A stretch of DNA of 64,000 nt from Liolophura sinensis (taxonomy: Eukaryota; Mollusca; Polyplacophora; Chitonida; Chitonidae), in contig NC_088302.1 in the NCBI RefSeq assembly GCF_032854445.1, positions 57,574,237 through 57,638,236 of the forward strand, written 5' to 3'. Every line of letters begins with the position of its first letter. The stretch's first letter is position 1. Position numbers and translations under genes: made by a program. Of the stretch, positions 30,101-42,100 are shown in pieces. The notes under the pieces were generated by a model, which saw nothing but the letters and a program-made list of their open reading frames with translations, was not told where the DNA came from and ran no database searches.

Positions 30101-33100
30101 TCTTTTCAGGAGGTGCCTATGTCTGTATTGTTATGGACAGTGTGTAAAGTTTGTTTGTCCCAATCAGGAGGTGGCTATGTCTGTATTGTTATGGACAATG
30201 TGTATGGTTCGTTTCTCTGTAGAGGAGGTGGCTAGGTCTGTATTTTTATGGACAGTGTGTAAGGCTTGTTTGTCCCAATCAGGAAGTGGCTATGTCTGTA
30301 GTATTATGGACAATGTGTATGGTTCGTTTCCCTGTACAGGAGGTGGCTATATCTGTATTGTTATGGACAGTGTGTAAGGTTTGTTTGTCCCAGTCAGGAG
30401 GTGGCTATATCTGTATTGTTATGGACAATGTGGAAGGTTTGTTTGTCCCAATCAGGAGGTGGCTATGTCTGTAGTGTTATGGACAATGTGTAAGGTTTGT
30501 TTCCCCCATGTAGGAAGTGGCTATGTCTGTATTGTTATGGACAATGTGTAAGGTTTGTTTGTCCCAATCAGGAGGTGGCTATGTCTGTGTTGTTATGGAC
30601 AATGTGGAAGGTTTGTTTGTCCCAGTCAGGAGGTGGCTATGTCTGTATTGTTATGGACAATGTGTAAGGTTTGTTTGTCCTAATCAGGAGGTGGCTATGT
30701 CTGTATTGTTATGGACAATGTGTAAGGTTCGTTTCCCTGTACAGGAGGTGGCTATGTCTGTATTGTTATGGACAATGTGTATGGTTCGTTTCCCTGTACA
30801 GGAGGTGGCTATATCTGTATTGTTATGGACAATGTGGAAGGTTTGTTTGTCCCAATCAGGCGGTGGCTATGTCTGTATTGTTATGGACAATGTGGAAGGT
30901 TTGTTTGTCCCAATCAGGAGGTGGCTATGTCTGTAGTGTTATGGACAATGTGTAAGGTTTGTTTCCCTTTAAAGGAGGTGGCTATGTCTGTATTGTTATG
31001 GACAGTGTGTAAGGTTTGTTTGTCCCAATCAGGAGGTGGCTAGGTCTGTGTTGTTATGGACAATGTGTAAGGTTTGTTTGTCCCAGTCAGGAGGTGGCTA
31101 GGTATGTATTGTTATGGACAATGTGTAAGGTTTGTTTCCCTTTAAAGGAGGTGGCTAGGTGTGTGTTGTTATGGACAATGTGTAAGGTTTGTTTGTCCCA
31201 ATCAGGAGGTGGCTATGTCTGTGTTGTTATGGACAATGTGGAAGGTTTGTTTGTCCCAATCAGGAGGTGGCTATGTCTGTATTGTTATGGACAATGTGGA
31301 AGGTTTGTTTCCCTGTACAGGAGGTGGCTATGTCTGTAGTGTTATGGACAATGTGGAAGGTTTGTTTGTCCCAATCAGGAGGTGGCTATGTCTGTATTGT
31401 TATGGACAATGTGTAAGGTTTGTTTCCCCTTAAAGGAGGTGGCTATGTCTGTATTGTTATGGACAATGTGGAAGGTTTGTTTGTCCCAATCAGGAGGTGG
31501 CTATGTCTGTATTGTTATGGACATTGTGTAAGGTTTGTTTCCCTTTACAGGAGGTGGCTAGATTTTTAGACACAAAGCACAGAGACCACTACAAAGTGTA
31601 TAATTTATGCAGTAAGTGGAAGTATATTTAAATCACTTTCAACAAAGCAGTGAAATTTATATTTTAAACGGTCCAGTTACTTTTTTTAAAATAGATAATA
31701 AAATCTGGCTGTATAAAACAATATATCATTTCAAGTTCTGCACATAACAAATGAATTTCTATCAGATCCTAACACTGTGGCTGCATGTATATGTAAGAGC
31801 TAAGATGTATGATTACTTTGTGCTACTCTAAACTTTATTTTTTTATTTATTTCATTGGTGTTTTACGCTGTACTCAAGTATATTTCACTTATACGATGGC
31901 AGCCAACATTTTTGTTGGAGGAAACCGGGTACACCACAGTGGAAACCCACAATCATCTGCAGGTTGCTGGCAAACCTTCCTATGTACAGCCGAAGAGGAA
32001 GCCAGCATGAAATACTGACAACAGCAAATATGACCATGAGTTTTCTTCCTCAAGTTTTATGAAATATGTACATATGGGTAATGAACATTTAGGATTTTAA
32101 TAAACAGGTTTTAATGTTGACTTTGTATTTGTAGGTGAGAGAGATTATGATGAGTCACTGTTTCATGATCGTGTGGAGAGAATTCATATTGATGACCATA
32201 ATGTGCCGACTATTCAGTAAGTGTACTCACCCTGTGACTTGATGACATAACTTTGTATGAACAATGGTTAACTCAGTTATAAAAATTGATAAAATTTATA
32301 AAATAGGTCACCTTTCGACCTGACTTTGAAATAATTTATTTATTGTTTTGGTTGGTGTTTTATGCCATACTCAAGAATATTTCACTATACGCCGGCCGCA
32401 GGAATCCACCGGAGAGAGGAAGCCTGGCAGAGCCTGGGGAAACCCACAACCCTCCACAGGTTGCTGGCAGACTTTGAAATAAAACACCCTAGATATAATG
32501 GTCGGCCTCATTATGAACATAATTGCTGCTATTTCATTTTACAGGTTTTAAGTTGTATAGCAATTATATATAATGTTGCAACTGAAGAAATGTGTCTCAG
32601 ATAATTTCAGTATGTTTTAGTTTAAAATTCACTGGGTTTTTTTTTTTTTTTTTCATTTTTTCTTTATAGAGAATTTTGAGAGTGATGAGGTTAAAATTGA
32701 CCCAGGCAAATGGGATGATGTACAAGGATGATGGTAACATTTTCATGGTAGAATTCAAATAAATAAATAAATCATATAATATTGTAAAAGAGCATAGATA
32801 AAGTATGAATTGGTTGATAATTTTTGCTAAAATCTTTATTTCTACAGCGATATGATAAAATTTGCTGCAAGTGCCAAAGAATGGATGAGTGAGGACGAGA
32901 ATAACATCATAGCTGTACACTGTAAGGGCGGTAAGGGGAGGACTGGTACCATGATCTGTGTCTGGCTCGTGGAGAGTGGCTTGTTTGAACAAGCACAGGT
33001 ATACCATCCCCTCACTAGTGTTTATATAATAACATCATAGCTGTACACTGTAAGGGCGGTAAGGGGAGGACTGGTACCATGATCTGTGTCTGGCTCGTGG

Positions 33101-36100
33101 AGAGTGGCTTGTTTGAACAAGCACAGGTATACCATCCCCTCACTAGTGTTTATATAATAACATCATAGCTGTACACTGTAAGGGCGGTAAGGGGAGGACT
33201 GGTACCATGATCTGTGTCTGGCTCGTGGAGAGTGGCTTGTTTGAACAAGCACAGGTATACCATCCCCTCACTAGTGTTTATATAATAACATCATAGCTGT
33301 ACACTGTAAGGGCGGTAAGGGGAGGACTGGTACCATGATCTGTGTCTGGCTCGTGGAGAGTGGCTTGTTTGAACAAGCACAGGTATACCATCCCCTCACT
33401 AGTGTTTATATAATAACATCATAGCTGTACACTGTAAGGGCGGTAAGGGGAGGACTGGTACCATGATCTGTGTCTGGCTCGTGGAGAGTGGCTTGTTTGA
33501 ACAAGCACAGGTATACCATCCCCTCACTAATGTTTATATAATAAGATCATAGCTGTACACTGTAAGGGCAGTAACGGGAGGACTGGTACCATGATCTGTG
33601 TCTGGCTCGTGGAGAGTGGCTTGTTTGAACAAGCACAGGTATACCATCCCCTCACTAGTGTTTATATAATAACATCATAGCTGTACACTGTAAGGGCGGT
33701 AAGGGGAGGACTGGTACCATGATCTGTGTCTGGCTCGTGGAGAGTGGCTTGTTTGAACAAGCACAGGTATACCATCCCCTCACTAATGTTTATATAATAA
33801 CACATTGTAACTGTATACAACCAGGAAGACTTGAATTGTCTAAATTATAGTTGAATACTTCAAATGGAAGCAAAGTCTAGACAAACTGGTGCTTCATGTT
33901 GACAAAACCAAACTGCCAACCACAACATCACAGCAGTCTTTACAGAATATACAACATGTTGTACAAGTAAATGTGATGCTTTAGCAGTAAATGTAAATAT
34001 ATCTTTCTAAATGTACCTGTCTATATGTCTAAATATCTTTGACGTGTAAAAATGGATTAAGTATTTAAATGTGCAATCTCAATAATAAACTGTAGGTTTC
34101 ATGTATCAATAATTTAGCAATTTTGGAGATCTGGTCATAATTTTTGAAGTTTCAGACTGTATACTGTTGCTTTGTTAAGTGTGTTTATAGCTATCTGGCT
34201 TTTGTTTTTCAGGACAGTTTAGATTATTTTGGTGATAGGAGAACAGATTTGAATGTCGGAACAAAGTTTCAAGGCGTGGAAACACCTAGTCAGGTCAGTC
34301 AGAAAGTTAAGATGATTTTGTATGATCTTCTAATTTCTCATAGTATGCTAACAGCAGTCTGTGTGTGACATTGTGATGTCATCTTTGTGCCTGTCCTTAC
34401 AGCTTAACTCCATAGTCCCTGATGGTTGTGTGTGACTGTGATGTCATCTTTGTGCCTGTCCTTACAGCTTAACTCCATAGCCCCTGATCGTTGTGTGTGA
34501 CTTTGTGATGTCATCTTTGTGCCTGTCCTTATAGCCTAACTCCGTAGTCCCTGATGGTTGTGTGTGACTGTGATGTCATCTTTGTGCCTGTCCTTACAGC
34601 TTAACACCATAGCCCCTGATGGTTGTGTGTGACTTTGTGATGTCATCTTTGTGGTTGTCCTTATAGCCCAACTCCATAGCCCCTGATGGTTGTGTGTGAC
34701 ATTGTGATGACATCTTTGTGCCTGTCCTTATAGCCTAACTCCATAGCCCCTGATGGTTGTGTGTGACTGTGATGTCATCTTTGTGCCTGCCCTTATAACC
34801 TAACTCCATAGCCCCTGATGGTTGTGTGTGACTGTGTGATGACATCTTTGTGCCTGTCCTTATAGCCTAACTCCATAGCCCCTGATGGTTGTGTGTGACA
34901 GTGATGTCATCTTTGTGGCTGTCCTTATGGCCTAACTCCATAGCCCCTGATGGTTGTGTGTGACATTGTGATGTCATCTTTGTGCCTGTCCTTACAGCTT
35001 AACTCCATAGCCCCTGATGGTTGTGTGTGACTGCGATGTCATCTTTGTGCCTGTCCTTATAGCCTAACTCCATAGTCACTGATGGTTGTGTGTGACTGTG
35101 ATGTCATCTTTGTGGTTGTCCTTACAGCTTAACACCATAGCCCCTGATGGTTGTGTGTGACTTTGTGATGTCATCTTTGTGGTTGTCCTTATAGCCCAAC
35201 TCCATAGTCCCTGATGGTTGTGGGTGACTTTGTAAAGACATCTTTATGGCTGTCCTTATGGCCTAACTCCATAGCCCCTGATGGTTGTGTGTGACTGTGA
35301 TGTCATCTTTGTGCCTGTCCTTACAGCTTAACACCATAGCCCCTGATGGTTGTGTGTGACAGTGATGTCATCTTTGTGGCTGTCCTTATAGCCTAACTCC
35401 ATAGCCCCTGATGGTTGTGTGTGACTTAGATGACATCTTTGTGGCTGTCCTTATAGCCTAACTCCATAGCCCCTGATGGTTGTGTGTGACAGTGATGTCA
35501 TCTTTGTGCCTGTCCTTATAGCCTAACTCCATAGCCCCTGATGGTTGTGTTTGACTTTGTGATGACATCTTTGTGCCTGTCCTTATAGCCTAACTTCATA
35601 GCCCCTGATGGTTGTGTGTGACTGTGATGTCATCTTTGTCGCTGTCCTTATAGCCTGACTCCATAGCCCCTGATGGTTGTGTGTGACTGTGTGATGACAT
35701 CTTTGTGCCTGTCCTTATAGCCTTACTCCATAGCCCCTGATGGTTGCGTGTGACAGTGATGTCATCTTTGTGGCTGTCCTTATAGCCTAACTCCATATTC
35801 CCTGATGGTTGTGTGTGACTTTGTGATGTCATCTTTGTGCCTGTCCTTATAGCCTAACTCCATAGCCCCTGATGGTTGTGTGTGACTTTGTGATGTCATC
35901 TTTGTGGCTGTCCTTATAGCCTAACTCCATAGCCCCTGATGGTTGTGTGTGACTTTGTGATGACATCTTTGTGCCTGTCCTTATAGCCTAACTTCATTGT
36001 CCCTGATGGTTGTGTGTGACTTTGCGATGTCATCTTTGTGCCTGTCCTTATAGCCTAACTCCATAGCCCCTGATGGTTGTGTGTGACATTGTGATGACAT

Positions 36101-39100
36101 CTTTGTGCCTGTCCTTATAGCCTAACTCCATAGCCCCTGATGGTTGTGTGTGACTGTGATGTCATCTTTGTGCCTGTCCTTATAACCTAACTCCATAGCC
36201 CCTGATGGTTGTGTGTGACTGTGATGACATCTTTGTGCCTGTCCTTATAACCTAACTCCATAGCCCCTGATGGTTGTGTGTGACTTTGTGATGACATCTT
36301 TGTGGCTGTCCTTATAGCCTAACTCCATAGCCCCTGATGGTTGTGTGTGACTGTGTGATGACATCTTTGTGCCTGTCCTTATAGCCTAACTCCATAGCCC
36401 CTGATGGTTGTGTGTGACAGTGATGTCATCTTTGTGGCTGTCCTTATAGCCTAACTCCAAAGCCCCTGATGGTTGTGTGTGACTTTGTGATGACATCTTT
36501 GTGGCTGTCCTTATAGCCTAACTCCAAAGCCCCTGATGGTTGTGTGTGACTTTGTGATGTCATCTTTGTGGCTGTCCTTATAGCCTAACTCCATAGCCCC
36601 TGATGGTTGTGTGTGACATTGTGATGACATCTTTGTGCCTGTCCTTATAACCTAACTCCATAGCCCCTGATGGTTGTGCGTGACTTTGTGATGTCATCTT
36701 TGTGCCTGTCCTTATAGCCTAACTCCATAGTCCCTGATGGTTGTGTGTGACTTTGTGATGGAATCTTTGTGGCTGTCCTTATAGCCTAACTCCATAGCCC
36801 TTGATGTTTGTGTGTGACTGTGTGATGTTATCTTTGTGGCTGTCCTTATAGCCTAACTCCATAGCCCCTGATGGTTGCGTGTGACAGTGATGTCATCTTT
36901 GTGGCTGTCCTTATAGCCTTACTCCATAGCCCCTGATGGTTGTGTGTGACTGTGATGTCATCTTTGTGGTTGTCCTTATAGCCTAACTCCATAGCCCTTG
37001 ATGGTTGTGTGTGACTTTGTGATGACATCTTTGTGGCTGTCCTTATAGCCTAACTTCATATCCCCTGATGGCTGTGTGTGACTTTGTGATGACATTTTTG
37101 TACCTGTCCTTATAGCCTACATGTATTTCCATAAGCTTTTATGTTGTTGTTTCCTTGTAGAGTCGTTATGTGGGATATTTTGAGATTATTAAGAAGGAGT
37201 TGGGTGGAGAAGCCCCTCGATCTAAACGGTTGAAAATGAAGTCTGTGAAGATAGCAGGGTTAAGGGGTGAGTACCAGGCTGAAGAGCAGTGTGGGAGGCA
37301 GATGGTGTCCATCAGGATCTCTGTCGTTACTCCCATTCTGAAACTAGACCATTGTCACATAAGTGAGAAATTCTTAGTTACAGCCTTAATCCTGAATCAT
37401 GAATCAGATAAATAAATATATGATACATAAGATAATAGTGGCCCATGTGGATAAATATCGTACAAGAATTGTGTCATCAAGAAAATGTGGAGAAAAGTTG
37501 TTTATCTGTTTTGCCAACCACAAACATGTTAGAGTAGAAAGTAATGTATTTCAGACTGTGATGTGAAATCCTCTAACAAAGTAAATGGTTTGTTTATCTG
37601 TATGTGAACAGGTGTTGGGAAGGGAGATGGCAGTGACTTCAGCATGGAGATCTACATGGATCGTGAACTGAAGTTTGACTGTAACTTTGGTGCCAGTAGG
37701 AACTGTCAGGTAAAGTGAACATAGGGTGAAGAACCCGTATGTGTAATGTGTGGGGTTTACATGTTTATGTCCAGGGAGTCCAACAGTAGCTCTGTCATGT
37801 CATGGGTTTCCTCTGTGTTTTGTGGCTGTATATATCTAGATTTCATGTAATATATAAGGATATAGTGACGAAGCAGTCTGACAGAATCATGCCTTGTAAT
37901 CACTGTGTAATTCAGTATGTCTGTGTGATTACATGAACAGGAGTAAAGGTATTGCACATGTTTGGTTAAAACAAGTGATTACATGGACAGGAGTAAAGGT
38001 ATTGCACATGTTTGGTTAAAGCAAGTGATTACATGGACAGGAGTAAAGGTATTGCACATGTTTGGTTAAAGCAAGTGATTACATGGACAGGAGTAAAGGT
38101 ATTGCACATGTTTGGTTAAAGCGAGTGATTACATGGGCAGGAGTAAAGGCATTGCACATGTTTGGTTAAAGCGAGTGATTACATGGACAGGAGTAAAAGC
38201 ATTGCACATGTTTGGTTAATGCGAGTGATAACATGGACAGGAGTAAAGGCATTGCACATGTTTGGTTAATGCGAGTGATAACATGGACAGGGGTAAAAAC
38301 ATTGCACATGTTTGGTTAATGCGAGTGATTACATGGACAGGAGTAAAGGCCTTGCACATGTTTGGTTAATGCGAGTGATTACATGGACAGTAGTAAAGGC
38401 ACTGCACATGTTTGGTTAAAGCGAGTGATAACATGGACAGGAGTTAAGGTATTGCACATGTTTGGTTAATGCGAATGATAACATGGACAGGGGTAAAGGT
38501 ATTGCACATGTTTGGTTAAAGTGAGTGATTATATGGACAAAGCAGTCTGACAGAATCATGCCTTGTAATAACTGTGTAATTCAGTATGTCTGTATGATTA
38601 CATGGACAGGAGTAAAGGTGTTGCACATGTTTGGTTAAAACAAGTGATTACATGGACAGGAGTAAAGGTATTGCACATGTTTGGTTAAAGCAAGTGATTA
38701 CATGGACAGGAGTAAAGGTATTGGACATGTTTGGTTAAAGTGAGTGATTACATGGACAGGGGTAAAGGCATTGCACATGTTTGGTTAATGCGAGTGATAA
38801 CATGGACAGGAGTAAAGGCATTGCATAATTTTGGTTAATGCTAGTGTTTACATGGACAGGAATAAAGGCATTGCAATGTTTGGTTAATGCGAGTGATTAC
38901 ATGGACAGGAGTAAAGGCATTGCACATGTTTGGTTAATGCGAGTGATAACATGGACAGGAGTAAAGGCATTACACATGTTTGGTTAAAGCGAGTGATTAC
39001 ATGGACAGGAGTAAAGGCCTTGCACATGTTTGGTTAATGCGAGTGATTACATGGACAGGAGTAAAGACCTTGCACATGTTTGGTTAATGCGAGTGATAAC

Positions 39101-42100
39101 ATGGACAGGAGTAAAGGCCTTGTACATGTTTGGTTAATGCGAGTGATAACATGGACAGGAGTAAAGGCATTGCACATGTTTGGTTAATGCGAGTGATAAC
39201 ATGGACAGGAGTAAAGGCATTGCACATGTTTAGTTAATGTGAGTGATACCATGGACAGGAGTAAAGGCATTGCGCATGTTTGGTTGATGCGAGTGATAAC
39301 ATGGACAGGAGTAAAGGCATTGCATAATTTTGGTTAATGCGAGTGATAACATGGACAAGAATAAAGGCATTGCATCTGTTTGGTTAAAGCGCATGTTTAT
39401 ATGAATAAGAACAAACACATTGCACATGTTGCGAGTGTTTACACAGACGGTAATAAAGGCAATGCACACGTTTGGTTAATGCGAGTATTTACATGGACAG
39501 GAATAAAGGTATTGCAGATGTTAAATGAAAGTTTAGCACATGGCTGCAGGGATGAAGCGTTTATAATTTGTGGCACCCCCACAATGTACTAAACAGATTG
39601 TACCCACTGCTTATGTTTATTGCAGGTGATGCGCTATGCTGATGCAGAGACTGTAGTCTGTAACTTGACCAATGCACCAGTCCTGGAAGGAGATATCAAA
39701 GTCCGCTTTACCTGTACATCTGTGAGTTTGCCTTCACCATTTTTTGTACGCACAGTACATTGGACCAATAGATGACAGATGCTGTTGTAGTTTGCTGGAG
39801 GGAAGTTTTCCCCAGTGACATTGCTTCTTCCTTAAGCTTCCATCTCTGCATCTGACTACTGGCATATACAAGTACTTGTGGCATCAGTGACATAAATAAG
39901 CAAGATTATGTTTCAATTACGTGTATCATATCATATTTGGTATTTAAACTTTAAGCTGAATGCCAAAGAGTTGAAGTTCTTGGACATATTAATCATATTA
40001 AAAACAAAATGCTACAAGTGGTGACTGTCTGGGACACATGATTAACATTGGGTCTGGTGTAATCAGAACACCACTTTTACTGCTTTTAATGATTTGATGT
40101 CAGTAAGTGGTATACATTGCTCCCAGGGCTGTCCACCTAGTCTTATATGAAGTTTAGTGGTGATGACCAGCCCTCAACCAATATGACCAGCCCTCCACCA
40201 ATGTGACCTGCCTCCACCAGTATGACCTGCCCTCCACCAGTATGACCTGCCCTCCACCAATGTGACATGCCCTTCACCAGTATGACCTGCCCTCCACCAA
40301 TATGACCTGCCCTCCACCAGTAGGACCAGCCCTCCACCAGTATGACCTGCCCTCTACTAATATGACCTGCTTTCCCCTACTATGACCAGCCCTCCACCAG
40401 TATTACCAGCCCTCCACCAATATGACCAGCCCTCCACCAGTATGACCTGCCCTTCACCAGTATGACCTGCCCTCCACCATTATGACCTGCCCTTCACCAA
40501 TATGACTTGCCTTCCACCAGTATGACCTGCCCTCCACCAGTATAACCAGCCCTTCAACAATATGACCTGCCCTCTACCAGTGTGGCCTGCCCTTCACCAA
40601 TATGACCTGCCCTCCACCAATCTGACCTGCCATCCACCAGTATGACCTGCCCTCCACCAGTATGACCAACCCTTCACCAATATGACCTGCCCTCTACCAA
40701 TTTGGCGTGCCCTTCACCAGTATGACCTGCCCTCCACCAATATGACTTGTCCTCCACCATGATGACAGCCCTCCACCAGTATGACCTGCCCTCCACCAAT
40801 ATGACCTGCCTCCACCAATGTAACCCTGCCCTCTACCAGTCTGACCTGCCCTTACCCAATAAGACCTGCCTTTTACCAGTATGACCTGCCCTTCATCAAT
40901 ATGACCAGCCCTCCACTAGTATGACCTGCCCTCCAACAGTATGACCAGCCCTCCACCAGTATGACCAGCCCTTCACCAATATGACCTGTCCTCTACCAGC
41001 ATGACCAGTCCTTCACCAGTATGACTTGTCCTCCACCAGGATCACAGCCCTCCGCCAGTATGACCTGCCCTCCACCAGTATGACCAACCCTCCACCAGTA
41101 GGACCAGCTCTCTCCACCAGTATGACCAACCCTCCACCAGTATGACCAACCCTTTACCAGTATGACCTGCCCTCTACCAATGTGACCTGCCCTCCACCAG
41201 TATGACCTGCCCTCCACCAGTAGGACCAGCTCCCTCCACCAGTAGGACCAGCCCTCCACCAGTATGACCAGCCCTTCACCAGTATGACCTGCCCTCTACC
41301 AATGTGACCTGCCCTTCACCAGTATGACCTGCCCTCTACCAATGTGACCTGCCCTCCACCAGTATGACCTGCCTCCACCAGTAGGACCAGCTCTCTCCAC
41401 CAGTAGGACCAGCCCTCCACCAGTATGACCAGCCCTTCACCAGTATGACCTGCCCTCCACCAGTAGGACCAGCTCTCTCCACCAGTAGGACCAGCCCTCC
41501 ACCAGTATGACCAGCCCTTCACCAATATGACCTGTCCTCTACTAGTATGACCAGTCCTTCACCAGTATGACTTGTCCTCCACCAGGATCACAGCCCTCCG
41601 CCAGTATGACCTGCCCTCCACCAGTATGACCAACCCTCCACCAGTAGGACCAGCTCTCTCCACCAGTATGACCTCTCTCCACCAGTATGACCTCTCTCCA
41701 CCAGTATGACCTCTCTGCCACCAGTATGACCAGCCCTTCACCAGTATGACCTGCCCTCTACCAATATGACCTGCCCTCCACCAGTATGACCTGCCCTCCA
41801 CCAGTAGGACCAGCTCTCTCCACCAGTAGGACCAGCCCTCCACCAGTTTGACCAGCCCTTCACCAGTATGACCTGCCCTCTACCAATATGACCTGCCCTT
41901 CACCAGTATGACCTGCCCTCTACCAGTGTGACCTGCCCTCCACCAGTATGACCTGCCCTCCACCAGTAGGACCAGCTCTCTCCACCAGTAGGACCAGCCC
42001 TCCACCAGTTTGACCAGCCCTTCACCAGTATGACCTGCCCTCTACCAATATGACCTGCCCTTCACCAGTATGACCTGCCCTCTACCAGTGTGACCTGCCC

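Noticed and set aside
29408-31433. Series of overlapping open frames with [11 protein letters not shown]-like peptides
   Set aside because: The 58 bp repeat shifts frame each unit and happens to lack stops. The only coding sequence is the exon 6 start at 31551.
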